From Acholeplasmataceae bacterium UBA6235 (GTDB taxonomy: Bacteria; Bacillota_I; Bacilli_A; Acholeplasmatales; UBA5453): DNA of 64,000 nt. The translations under genes and the position numbers were made by a program. The DNA is taken from the NCBI GenBank assembly GCA_002441525.1, contig DJWH01000033.1, positions 6,308-70,307 of the forward strand, written 5' to 3'. Every line of letters begins with the position of its first letter. Positions within the stretch are counted from its first letter, which is position 1. Below the pieces are notes generated by a model. The model worked only from the letters and a program-made list of their open reading frames with translations, had not been told where the DNA came from and made no database searches. Positions 8,428 through 15,678 of the stretch are shown piece after piece.

Positions 8428-9510
8428 ATGCGTATTGAACTAGATGAAAAGTTAGATTTTAGCGATGTATTGATTAGACCAAAACGTTCAACCCTCGCTT
8501 CTCGCAAAGAAGTGGATTTGAACCGCACTTACACCTTTAAACATTCTGGCCAAACTTGGACTGGTGTGCCCATCATGGCAGCGAACATGGATGGTGTAGG
8601 TACACTCGATATGGCAAGAGCCTTAGGGGAAAGAAATCTTTTTACCTGCTTGGTAAAAAATTATACCCCAACCCAAATCACAGAAGCCTTACCAACGTTA
8701 AACCCCGAATATTTCGCGGTTTCTACGGGGACTTCTAAAGAAGACTATTTAAACCTAAAAACCACGATTGAAAATAACCAATCATTAAAATTCATTTGTA
8801 TCGATGTTGCGAACGGCTACTCAGAAGCGTTTGGCGAATTCGTCTCTAAAGTGAGAAAAGATTATCCAAAACACGTCATCATCGCCGGAAATGTTGTCAC
8901 TGCTGATATGACTCAAGAATTGATCCTTCGTGGCGTTGATATCGTCAAAGTAGGCATCGGACCTGGGTCTGTTTGCACCACACGTATTCAAACCGGGGTT
9001 GGTTACCCACAACTATCCGCCATCATTGAATGTGCGGATGCGGCCCATGGCTTAGGTGCACACATCATCTCGGATGGTGGTTGTACTTGTCCAGGGGATG
9101 TTGCGAAAGCCTTTGGGGCTGGCGCTGACTTTGTCATGCTTGGCGGGATGTTTGCCGGACACTTAGAAGGTGGCGGAAAAGTCATCACTGAGTACCACGA
9201 TACCCATCAAAAAGATATGAAAACCTTTGAACCCATCTATGAAGTGAGAAAATTTGTTGAGTTTTATGGGATGAGTTCTTCTACCGCGATGATCAAACAC
9301 AAAGGTGAAGTTGCAGATTACCGCAGTTCTGAAGGTAGAACCGTGAAAATTCCATTCAAAGGGAATGTCGATACTTCTGTTAAAGACATCCTCGGCGGTA
9401 TTCGTTCAACCTGTACTTATGTCGGTGCGAAGACCTTAAAAGACTTATCCAAATGCACAACCTTCATTCGTGTTCACAGACAATATAACGATATTTACAC
9501 CAGACACTAA
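8428..9510 (+). CDS. guaC: GMP reductase
   Basis: Converts GMP to IMP with NADPH, linking guanine and adenine nucleotide pools. 360 residues, close to the E. coli-type enzyme and slightly longer. The N-terminal [16 protein letters not shown] and [12 protein letters not shown] are GuaC-specific. The catalytic cysteine lies in [13 protein letters not shown] near residue 185, followed by [10 protein letters not shown] and GGIRSACTYVGA-like [15 protein letters not shown]. There are no CBS domains, which rules out ordinary IMP dehydrogenase. Start: ATG 8428 with TTAGGAGG upstream. It has its own unit: a -10-like TATACT near 8396 and a strong terminator after the stop. Confidence 0.96.
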   Translation: MRIELDEKLDFSDVLIRPKRSTLASRKEVDLNRTYTFKHSGQTWTGVPIMAANMDGVGTLDMARALGERNLFTCLVKNYTPTQITEALPTLNPEYFAVSTGTSKEDYLNLKTTIENNQSLKFICIDVANGYSEAFGEFVSKVRKDYPKHVIIAGNVVTADMTQELILRGVDIVKVGIGPGSVCTTRIQTGVGYPQLSAIIECADAAHGLGAHIISDGGCTCPGDVAKAFGAGADFVMLGGMFAGHLEGGGKVITEYHDTHQKDMKTFEPIYEVRKFVEFYGMSSSTAMIKHKGEVADYRSSEGRTVKIPFKGNVDTSVKDILGGIRSTCTYVGAKTLKDLSKCTTFIRVHRQYNDIYTRH

Positions 9511-9513
9511 AAT

Positions 9514-9547
9514 AGAAAACCACAGGTCATCCGCCTGTGGTTTTTTG
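9514..9547 (+). terminator. Terminator of guaC
   Basis: Perfect stem AACCACAGG / CCTGTGGTT with a 7-base loop, followed by six Ts. On the opposite strand it is preceded by few Us, so it serves mainly the plus strand. Confidence 0.92.
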
Positions 9548-9558
9548 ATGTTTTTTCA

Positions 9559-9624
9559 TCAATGAGGGTGTGTGTCAATCATAAAGATTATCCATATGAT
9601 TGGTTTGAATCTTGACTTTTCCAT
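9559..9624 (-). other. 21-codon ORF beyond the c-di-GMP riboswitch terminator
   Basis: An ATG placed immediately after the terminator T-tract opens a 21-codon frame ending in TGA. The predicted peptide begins MEKSRFKP, has a short hydrophobic middle (IIWIIFMI) and ends DTHPH. It is the only frame between the riboswitch and the convergent guaC terminator. A possible ribosome site (GGTGGGG) lies inside the terminator stem, about 10 bases upstream. It may be a real micropeptide controlled by the riboswitch, the remnant of a lost gene, or chance. I cannot decide from sequence. Confidence 0.3.
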
Positions 9625-9653
9625 AAAAAAAAGTCCCCACCATCTGTGTAGAC
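9625..9653 (-). terminator. Terminator of the c-di-GMP riboswitch expression platform
   Basis: Minus-strand stem GTCTACAC / GTGGGGAC (one mismatch, one G-T pair), loop AGATG, then eight Ts. The upstream TGTGTGG (within 9672-9681) can pair with CTACACA of the 5' arm, giving a competing antiterminator. Confidence 0.7.
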
Positions 9654-9685
9654 CCTAAAAGTAAAGTTACCACACAAATGCTTTC

Positions 9686-9757
9686 GAATGGCAACTGGCT
9701 GTCTCATAAAGACCCTATAGCTTTGCGTCGCTAGATTGCTCTAGGTTTGCGATTGAC
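9686..9757 (-). promoter_or_regulatory. Cyclic-di-GMP-I (GEMM-I) riboswitch, no full-length gene downstream
   Basis: On the minus strand the aptamer core is present: CGCAAACC, a first hairpin (CTAGAGCAATCTAG), then GACGCAAAGC, a second arm, and the closing AGCCAGTTGCC. These are the family's ligand-binding landmarks (GCAAACC, the A-GACGCAAAGC strand and the tetraloop-receptor side). The 3' aptamer end GTTGCC can pair instead with GGTAAC just downstream, which links ligand binding to the antiterminator and terminator choice. A consensus promoter drives it. The window also encodes a diguanylate cyclase, so the ligand is likely made in this cell. Confidence 0.85.
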
Positions 9758-9783
9758 ATAGTATTGGATGAAGATACCAAACA

Positions 9784-9812
9784 CATTATAAGCGATACCA
9801 TTATCGGTGTCA
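9784..9812 (-). promoter_or_regulatory. Consensus sigma-A promoter for the c-di-GMP riboswitch RNA
   Basis: Perfect TTGACA (9812-9807) and TATAAT (9789-9784) with 17-bp spacing on the minus strand. It is followed by about 25 bases and then the aptamer. It is among the best promoter matches in the window. Confidence 0.85.
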
Positions 9813-9849
9813 ATCCCTTTTGTGTAATCGTTTACACTTCCTTTATAAA

Positions 9850-9878
9850 GAAAAAACGATGTCTTTTTTGACATCGTT
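9850..9878 (-). terminator. Terminator of spx
   Basis: Stem AACGATGTC / GACATCGTT overlapping the spx stop codon, with a T-tract on the minus strand. It separates spx from the riboswitch promoter just downstream. Confidence 0.85.
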
Positions 9879-10341
9879 AGTAGGATTTTTGTTGTTCTTT
9901 CTTGATTTCTTCAAAATAACGCTTGATGGCACTTTGATAGTCACAGGTTTCGCCTGCTGGACAATCTGCACACATCACGAGTTGTCTTAAGCGTCTTGGA
10001 ATAAAGACTCTGATTTCTTCATCGTTGTATCCAACTTGCATCTTTTGATCGTCTAAAATGATGGGACGTTTTAAAACGCTTGGATTATCGATGATAAAAT
10101 CCTTAAGTTGGTTCACTGACATCGAATCTACATCGAGATTTTGTTCTTTAAAAATCTTTGAACGGGTTGAAATGATGTCTTCAAAACCATTTTCTGCATT
10201 CCTGAGCATTAAATTGATATCATTGGCAGTAATTCGATTCGAGAATAGATTCTTCTCTTCATACGGCAAATGATGTTCCTCTAACCACTTTTTCGCTTTT
10301 CGACATGACGAACAACTTGGTGTAGTATAAATTGTAATCAT
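9877..10341 (-). CDS. spx: Spx-family redox regulator with Cys-rich tail
   Basis: RNA-polymerase-binding regulator of thiol stress from the ArsC/Spx family, 154 residues. The N-terminal redox switch CSSC is at residues 10-13. The body closely follows Firmicute Spx, for example ISTRSKIF, KRPIILDDQKMQVGYNDEEIR and the basic PRRLRQ near the end of the normal fold. Standard Spx is about 131 residues; this one adds a tail with CADCPAGETCDYQ and a charged helix. The three extra cysteines could form a second redox or metal site, which is an inference. It has its own promoter and terminator. Confidence 0.9.
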   Translation of the reverse strand: MITIYTTPSCSSCRKAKKWLEEHHLPYEEKNLFSNRITANDINLMLRNAENGFEDIISTRSKIFKEQNLDVDSMSVNQLKDFIIDNPSVLKRPIILDDQKMQVGYNDEEIRVFIPRRLRQLVMCADCPAGETCDYQSAIKRYFEEIKKEQQKSY

Positions 10342-10407
10342 GGTCTTTCCCCTTTCTGGGTATAGGTATTGTCCTATAGCACTTTGTGTTTATTTGATTG
10401 CTTAATC

Positions 10408-10436
10408 ATTATATACGAAATATTTCTAATTAGCAA
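10408..10436 (-). promoter_or_regulatory. spx promoter
   Basis: Minus-strand TTGCTA (10436-10431), 17 bp, TATAAT (10413-10408). A short inverted repeat and a GAAAGGGGA ribosome site lie between it and the ATG. Confidence 0.6.
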
Positions 10437-10518
10437 TATTCGAAAACGATTTCAAGACATATATCACATAATTTTATGAATTGATGTTTGTATTTGCATA
10501 TTCTAATTCTTTGATTGT

Positions 10519-10546
10519 TTGTATTATCATCACTTTGTATTATAAT
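10519..10546 (+). promoter_or_regulatory. pepF promoter
   Basis: TATAAT at 10541-10546 with TTGTAT (16-bp spacing) upstream; GAAAGGAAC lies before the pepF ATG at 10577. The remaining 10342-10518 region holds only the divergent spx promoter. Confidence 0.55.
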
Positions 10547-10576
10547 ATAAACTAATATTGAAAGGAACTTGATATT

Positions 10577-12340
10577 ATGAGCCAATGGGATTTATCCATA
10601 TTCTATCCTGATTTTGAAGCCTGGCAAAAAGATGTCGACTTATTCGAGTCTAGAATAGATGAATTTAGTGCCTTTAAAGGTAAATTATCGACTTTTGAAG
10701 GGTTTAGAGATTACATTCTTTTAGAAGAAGAAATCACACAGTTATTGTATAAGGTGTATCCATATGCACACTTAGCCGCTGATTTGAACTTAAGAGACAA
10801 CGTCTTGGGTTCAAAGTACCAAAGCGTTTTATTGAAGTTATCTAAATTGAGTCAAGTGACTTCTTATTTTTCACCAGAAGTCATCGCAGCAGGTAAAGAT
10901 TTAATTTTAAGTTTTGTTGAAAAAGACGCGCGTTTACAACCTTATAAGTTCGTGATTGAAAAATTATTCCATCAACAAGAACACGTCTTGTCGGATGACA
11001 ATGAACGCATTCTAGCGTTCCATTCACCGATTTCGAGTGTTCCAACCTCGATGTATAATGCGTTAGCGGTTGGCGATAGAAACGATGAAGAGGTGTTGTT
11101 ATCGACAGGTGAAAAGATAAAAATCACCACCGCGAATTATCGTTCGATTTTACCTACCCTAAAGAACCCTGCCGACCGTCAATTGGTCTTTGAAGCTGCA
11201 TTCAAACGTTATAAAGACAATAAAAATGCTTTCGCAAACCTTTATAATCTAGTACTTCAAAACTTGGCTGCGTCCTATAAATCTAGAGGGTATTCCTCAG
11301 CTTTAGAAGCGAAGTTATTTGGTAATAACATCCCTGTATCGGTATTCATGAACTTGAAAGATGTGGCTTATGAAAATGTTGGACCAATCAAACGTTACAT
11401 TAAGTTAAGACAAAAATACCTTGGATTAGACAAGTATCATACCTATGACCGTTTCTTAAAACTCGCTGAAAGTAACACCAAGTATCCATATGATGATGCG
11501 AAAAAGATGTTCTTTGAAGCATTAGAAGGGTTAGATCCTGAATTTGTGAAGAATGAACAACGTGCTTTAGAAGATGGGTTTGTCGATGTTTCACCTAAAG
11601 ATGGTAAACGTACTGGGGCATATTCAAGTGGTTTCTATGGATGGCACCCATTCATTTTACTCAACCACGACGAAACCTTAGATTCCGTATTTACCCTTGC
11701 CCATGAAGCAGGTCACAGTGCCCATACGATTTTCTCGAATGAAGCACAACCGATGGCGATCGCAGATTATGTCATCTTCGTGGCTGAAATCGCGTCCACC
11801 TTCAATGAACACTTACTCGGTGATTATTTACTATCCAAGGCGACTTCTAAAGAAGATAAAATTGTCTTGTTAGAAAATGAAATTGATGGCATCATGGCCA
11901 CCTTCTTCCGTCAAACCTTATTCGCTACCTATGAATATGAAGCGAACAAATTGGTTGAAAAAGGCATCCCAATCACCGAAGCTGCATTGTCTAAAATCAT
12001 GATCGATTTATACAAACATTATTATGATATCGATATTACCGAAGAAAATGGTAAGCAATATGTTTGGGCATATATCCCTCACCTATTCCATACCCCATTC
12101 TATGTGTATCAATACGCGACTTCTTATAGTGCATCCTTAAAGATTTATGAGAATGTTAAAAATGGTGTACCAAACGCCATGTCCAATTACATTAAGATGT
12201 TAAAAGCAGGTGGTTCTGCTTATCCAGTCGATATCGCGAAAATTGCTGGTGCAGATTTAACCGATAAGCAAACATTCTTAGCCGTCATCAACCGTTTCAA
12301 CGAATTGATTGACCAACTAGAAGACGTCTTAAAGAGCTAA
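10577..12340 (+). CDS. pepF: Oligoendopeptidase F (M3 family)
   Basis: Cytoplasmic zinc metallopeptidase that cuts short peptides, 587 residues, normal for the PepF/M3B group. The zinc site is visible as AHEAGHSAHT (HExxH) near residue 380. The third ligand region FVAEIASTFNEHLL follows about 25 residues later. The N-terminal helical domain shows WDLSIFYPDFEAWQKD, typical of the family. Such enzymes finish the breakdown of peptides taken up by Opp transporters; a full opp operon lies at 52-61 kb. It is monocistronic with its own promoter and terminator. Confidence 0.95.
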   Translation: MSQWDLSIFYPDFEAWQKDVDLFESRIDEFSAFKGKLSTFEGFRDYILLEEEITQLLYKVYPYAHLAADLNLRDNVLGSKYQSVLLKLSKLSQVTSYFSPEVIAAGKDLILSFVEKDARLQPYKFVIEKLFHQQEHVLSDDNERILAFHSPISSVPTSMYNALAVGDRNDEEVLLSTGEKIKITTANYRSILPTLKNPADRQLVFEAAFKRYKDNKNAFANLYNLVLQNLAASYKSRGYSSALEAKLFGNNIPVSVFMNLKDVAYENVGPIKRYIKLRQKYLGLDKYHTYDRFLKLAESNTKYPYDDAKKMFFEALEGLDPEFVKNEQRALEDGFVDVSPKDGKRTGAYSSGFYGWHPFILLNHDETLDSVFTLAHEAGHSAHTIFSNEAQPMAIADYVIFVAEIASTFNEHLLGDYLLSKATSKEDKIVLLENEIDGIMATFFRQTLFATYEYEANKLVEKGIPITEAALSKIMIDLYKHYYDIDITEENGKQYVWAYIPHLFHTPFYVYQYATSYSASLKIYENVKNGVPNAMSNYIKMLKAGGSAYPVDIAKIAGADLTDKQTFLAVINRFNELIDQLEDVLKS

Positions 12341-12349
12341 TTATTGAAG

Positions 12350-12377
12350 ACAACGATTTCGGTCGTTGTTTTTATTT
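12350..12377 (+). terminator. Terminator of pepF
   Basis: Stem ACAACGA / TCGTTGT with loop TTTCGG followed by a T-rich tract. Confidence 0.85.
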
Positions 12378-12385
12378 TTGATGAG

Positions 12386-12423
12386 TAAAAAAAGGAAATC
12401 ATCACGACGATGAATTCCTTTTT
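12386..12423 (-). terminator. Terminator of the P-II-like/antiporter operon
   Basis: Stem with arms AAGGAA-TCATC and GATGA-TTCCTT facing the minus strand, followed there by a T-tract. It lies just past the stop of the P-II-like gene. Confidence 0.75.
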
Positions 12424-12425
12424 TG

Positions 12426-12785
12426 TTATTTTTCGATGAATTTTGGCTTCATAGGATAAATGCCCGACACGGGGACAGTGAACATAAATCCGATAACTTG
12501 TTTTTTGGATTTTTCAACAATCTTTCTCACTTCAGAAACCACTTCTTCGACTTTGTCTGGTTCTGGAATGACAGAGAAAATGGTTTTAGACCCTTTTTGG
12601 TCATTATCTAAAGTGCGTTGGAAAGGTCCTGTTAATAACATGTTTAAACCTTCTGAATTCATCATAGCGGAAGCCATACCTTGAGAATCAATGATGGTTG
12701 CGCCACGAACTTTAAGGTCTAAGAATTTCGATAGGATTTGTTCTAAGTAAGATAAATCATTTAAGACGATGAATAAGGCTTGCAT
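12426..12785 (-). CDS. P-II-like small protein paired with the antiporter
   Basis: 119 residues of alternating strands and helices that resemble the ferredoxin-like GlnB/P-II fold: MQALFIVLNDLSYLEQIL, then KVRGATIIDSQGM (compare VRG-x-T in P-II), and a second half IFSVIPEPDKVEEVVSEVRKIV. The assignment is a fold guess from pattern, not from diagnostic residues. It follows the antiporter gene by one base, so the two are coupled, and the pair is controlled by a c-di-AMP riboswitch. A likely job is sensing a ligand and tuning the antiporter. I see no recognised nucleotide-binding motif. Confidence 0.6.
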   Translation of the reverse strand: MQALFIVLNDLSYLEQILSKFLDLKVRGATIIDSQGMASAMMNSEGLNMLLTGPFQRTLDNDQKGSKTIFSVIPEPDKVEEVVSEVRKIVEKSKKQVIGFMFTVPVSGIYPMKPKFIEK

Positions 12786-12786
12786 G

Positions 12787-14124
12787 TTAATGTCCTCCTG
12801 CAGTTTCTAAACCTTCAAGGCTGGATGCTTCATCCAAACGGTCAAGTCCATTGACTTCCCCTGCTTTGGAAATGGAGAATTTCGCGAACACCGGTCCAAA
12901 GGTTTCATATACTAAAATTGATAACATGATGATGGTAGAAATGGTTGGGTAATACGGTCTCATCTGTGCTTGAACAATGACGAGTAAGCCTAGAGAGACA
13001 CCACCTTGCGGTAGTAACGCAATCCCCAAATACTTTTTGATGGTCTTTGGTGAATCCACAATATAAGCACCGATCATGATACCTAATATTTTACCACCAC
13101 CACGGGCTAAAATATAGACTAGGCTAATCCAAATGATCAATGAATCTTGTTTTAGTACCGCTAAATCTAAACTCGCACCTGCTAAAGTAAAGAACATGAC
13201 ATAAAATGGGGTGGCGAAATCGTTGATGGCGGTGAAACTTCTTTGTGGTTGTTTCGCTAGGTTCGCGATGGTTGAACCGACCATGATGTTTGCGAGGAGT
13301 TGTGAGAATCCAATCCCATATGGGTGTAAGTAATGGTTTAATAAGGAGATTGAACCGATGATAAATAAAACAGCGATGAGCGCGATGACTTGCATATCAT
13401 CTCGGTTCTTATCAAATTTATTGGCTGCTTTCGAGATGACTAACCCAACGAATAACCCATAAAATACCGAGCCAAAGACTTCTATGAATGGCTTTGAGAA
13501 CATCAACCAGGCGGGTTGATTGACCCCTTGTGGCACCAAGATTTGTGCGATCGAAATGAAGAATCCGAACACGACAATGCCGTAGATATCATCGAGCGCT
13601 GTGATCGGTAAAATCGCTTTGGTGACTGGACCATAGGCACGGTACTGACGGATGACCATGAGGGTTGCCGCTGGTGCGGTCGCGGCTGACATCGAAGCGA
13701 GGATTAACCCGAAAGCGATGTTGCGGTTGGCGAATGGTAAGTAACTTGAGACAATATCGACTGGTTTTGGTAAAAATAACATGGCTAGGAAAACCACAGT
13801 GACTGCGCCAATAACTTCAGTCGTGGTTAAGATGATGACCGAACGACCCATCTTTTTAATCGCTTTAATCGCGAATTCACTACCAATCGAAAAAGCAATG
13901 AATGCCAAAGCAATCTCACCAATAAACTCTAGGCTATTGTTTTCTTCTATCGTTAGAAATCCAGGGTATCCCTTAAAGATTAGACCCATGCTTGGTCCTA
14001 ATAGTAGACCCAAGACCAAGTACCCCGAAACGTTAGGCAATTTAAATTTACGCGCGATTAGTGCGCCAATGAATCCCACCAATAAAACAATGGAAATCTT
14101 AAAAATCAGTGTGTAAACATCCAT
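12787..14124 (-). CDS. Cation/proton antiporter (CPA2, KefB/NhaS type)
   Basis: Membrane transporter exchanging Na+ or K+ for protons. From the ATG at 14124, which has AGGAGGACAAAAG before it, the protein has 445 residues; longer reading frames start inside the riboswitch and should be ignored. About 12 hydrophobic segments are visible, with CPA2-type stretches such as LPNVSGYLVLGLLLGPSMG near the N-terminus and ALAFIAFSIGSEFAIKAIKKMG. The C-terminus is short and lacks TrkA-N/TrkA-C domains, so regulation may come from the small P-II-like partner. A c-di-AMP riboswitch in the leader fits a role in potassium or osmotic balance, the usual c-di-AMP targets. Confidence 0.9.
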   Translation of the reverse strand: MDVYTLIFKISIVLLVGFIGALIARKFKLPNVSGYLVLGLLLGPSMGLIFKGYPGFLTIEENNSLEFIGEIALAFIAFSIGSEFAIKAIKKMGRSVIILTTTEVIGAVTVVFLAMLFLPKPVDIVSSYLPFANRNIAFGLILASMSAATAPAATLMVIRQYRAYGPVTKAILPITALDDIYGIVVFGFFISIAQILVPQGVNQPAWLMFSKPFIEVFGSVFYGLFVGLVISKAANKFDKNRDDMQVIALIAVLFIIGSISLLNHYLHPYGIGFSQLLANIMVGSTIANLAKQPQRSFTAINDFATPFYVMFFTLAGASLDLAVLKQDSLIIWISLVYILARGGGKILGIMIGAYIVDSPKTIKKYLGIALLPQGGVSLGLLVIVQAQMRPYYPTISTIIMLSILVYETFGPVFAKFSISKAGEVNGLDRLDEASSLEGLETAGGH

Positions 14125-14142
14125 CTTTTGTCCTCCTTTAAA

Positions 14143-14290
14143 AACAAAAAAAACGCATAATTGACTTATACGCTTAATCACTCCTATGAGGTTAGCTGAC
14201 GGATTCAGGACATTAAGTATCCTTAGGTATCTAAATGATGCCATTCACCCCTAGATGGATGGGTCCCCCACTCTGTGGATTCGGAGATAT
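14143..14290 (-). promoter_or_regulatory. Cyclic-di-AMP riboswitch (ydaO/yuaA) with terminator
   Basis: On the minus strand the two conserved blocks are present: GGGGGACCCATCC followed by GGGGTGAATGG, and further on GAATCCGTCAGCTAACCTC. Past the aptamer a hairpin CGTATAA / TTATGCG followed by eight Ts (about 14143-14170) is an intrinsic terminator placed just before the antiporter ribosome site. In this family c-di-AMP binding favours termination, so high c-di-AMP would shut off the antiporter. Confidence 0.93.
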
Positions 14291-14301
14291 CAACAAGTTG
14301 A

Positions 14302-14329
14302 ATTATACTATTTAAAAAAAGATTGTCAA
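14302..14329 (-). promoter_or_regulatory. Promoter of the c-di-AMP riboswitch operon
   Basis: Perfect TTGACA (14329-14324), 16 bp rich in T, perfect TATAAT (14307-14302) on the minus strand. Confidence 0.85.
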
Positions 14330-14390
14330 TCGATAAATGGTGTAAAGCGATATCATTTGATTAAGTCCCACTATAAACACGTAAAATCTT

Positions 14391-14419
14391 TTGACAAACC
14401 CATGTTTTTATCATAAAAT
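14391..14419 (+). promoter_or_regulatory. trpS T-box promoter
   Basis: TTGACA (14391-14396), 17 bp, TAAAAT (14414-14419), followed by the T-box leader. Confidence 0.8.
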
Positions 14420-14429
14420 AGGCATATAC

Positions 14430-14632
14430 GATGACGTAGAATAGTAATTTATCGATGCCTTTAAAAGCGAGAAGGGACAGTGAAAGCCTTCGAAGGATAC
14501 ATAAATGAATGGGCCTACAGAGTATGAGCAGGTCTGCTATATAGACATTCGAGGGCTATGGGTTTCCATAGAACTAAGGTGGTACCGCGACATTGTCGTC
14601 CTTAGATGTTATTCTAAGGGCGTTTTATTTTT
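14430..14632 (+). promoter_or_regulatory. T-box leader of trpS
   Basis: The T-box sequence AAGGTGGTACCGCG is at 14576-14589. It is followed by the terminator stem CCTTAGA / TCTAAGG and a T-rich tract up to about 14632. An AGTA-like element lies near 14440. A probable Trp specifier TGG lies at 14510-14512. Uncharged tRNA-Trp would stabilise the antiterminator and raise trpS expression. The specifier position is my manual reading. Confidence 0.93.
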
Positions 14633-14648
14633 ATAAGGAGGCATTATC

Positions 14649-15644
14649 ATGCGTTTAGTATCAGGCATTCAACCATCCGGCTTAATCACATTAGGCAATT
14701 ATTTAGGGGCGATTAAACAATTCATCGCTTTACAAGAAGAATTACAGGACACCGAATTCTTCATTTTTATCGCGGACTTACACGCGATTACCGTCCCACA
14801 AGACAAAATCCAACTCAGAAAAAACATCCGAAGCTTAGCGGCGTTATATTTGGCTTGTGGTTTAAACCCTGAAAAGGTGCATCTCTTTGTTCAATCGGAA
14901 GTGGTTGAACATTCGATGTTAGGCTACATCATGGAATCGACTGTTTATGTCCCTGAACTTGAAAGAATGACCCAATACAAAGATAAAAAACAAAAACAAA
15001 TGGAAGGCATTCGCTCTAACTTGTTAACTTACCCAGCATTGATGGCTGCCGATATATTATTATATGACGCAGATATCGTGCCTGTCGGTGAAGACCAAAA
15101 ACAACACCTTGAACTCACGAGAAATCTCGCTGAACGTTTCAACAGTCAACATGGCGAAACCTTTGTCGTACCAAAACCATTTACCCCTAAAGTGGGTGGT
15201 AAAATCATGAGTTTACAAGAACCTACCAAGAAAATGAGTAAGTCCGATGAGAATCAAAAAGCCATCATTTATATTTTAGATGACATCAACGCGATTAAGA
15301 ATAAAATCAAATCCGCCGTCACAGATTCTGATACAAAAGTCAAATACGATGTCAAACACAAACCAGGCATTTCAAACTTACTCACCATCTATTCATTGAT
15401 CAGTGATGTATCGATTTCTGAGTTAGAACACAAATATGCAGAATCAAATTACGCGGTATTTAAATCCGACTTGGCTGAAGCGCTCGCTTTGTATTTAAAA
15501 CCGATTCAAGAAAAATACCACGCACTCCTCGCTTCTAAAGAACTAGACGATATCTTAGACCAAGGTAGAGACGCAGCGAGAGCGGTGGCTTACAAAAAGA
15601 TTCAAAAAGTATATAAACGCATTGGTTTAGGCCGCATTAAATAG
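14649..15644 (+). CDS. trpS: Tryptophanyl-tRNA synthetase
   Basis: Charges tRNA-Trp, class I synthetase, 331 residues, normal bacterial length. The nucleotide-binding region GIQPSGLITLGNYLGAI opens the protein (TxGN replaces HIGH in this family). KKMSKSDENQ, the KMSKS loop, is near residue 195. FIFIADLHAIT and the substrate-site region VPVGEDQKQHLELTR are also typical. AAGGAGG precedes the ATG. A T-box with a probable TGG specifier controls it, and a terminator follows. Confidence 0.97.
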   Translation: MRLVSGIQPSGLITLGNYLGAIKQFIALQEELQDTEFFIFIADLHAITVPQDKIQLRKNIRSLAALYLACGLNPEKVHLFVQSEVVEHSMLGYIMESTVYVPELERMTQYKDKKQKQMEGIRSNLLTYPALMAADILLYDADIVPVGEDQKQHLELTRNLAERFNSQHGETFVVPKPFTPKVGGKIMSLQEPTKKMSKSDENQKAIIYILDDINAIKNKIKSAVTDSDTKVKYDVKHKPGISNLLTIYSLISDVSISELEHKYAESNYAVFKSDLAEALALYLKPIQEKYHALLASKELDDILDQGRDAARAVAYKKIQKVYKRIGLGRIK

Positions 15645-15678
15645 AGAAAACAGGGACATCAAAGTTCCCTGTTTTTTT
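15645..15678. terminator. Bidirectional terminator between trpS and the NRPS gene
   Basis: Stem AACAGGGA / TCCCTGTT with T-tracts available on both strands. It lies between the convergent trpS and NRPS genes and overlaps the NRPS 3' end. Confidence 0.85.

Noticed and set aside
12426-12785. PstA, the known c-di-AMP-binding P-II-like protein
   Set aside because: Characteristic PstA loops are missing, and only a general P-II-like pattern is seen.
14125-14244. N-terminal extension of the antiporter (about 40 codons)
   Set aside because: It runs through the c-di-AMP riboswitch terminator; the ATG at 14124 has a strong ribosome site.
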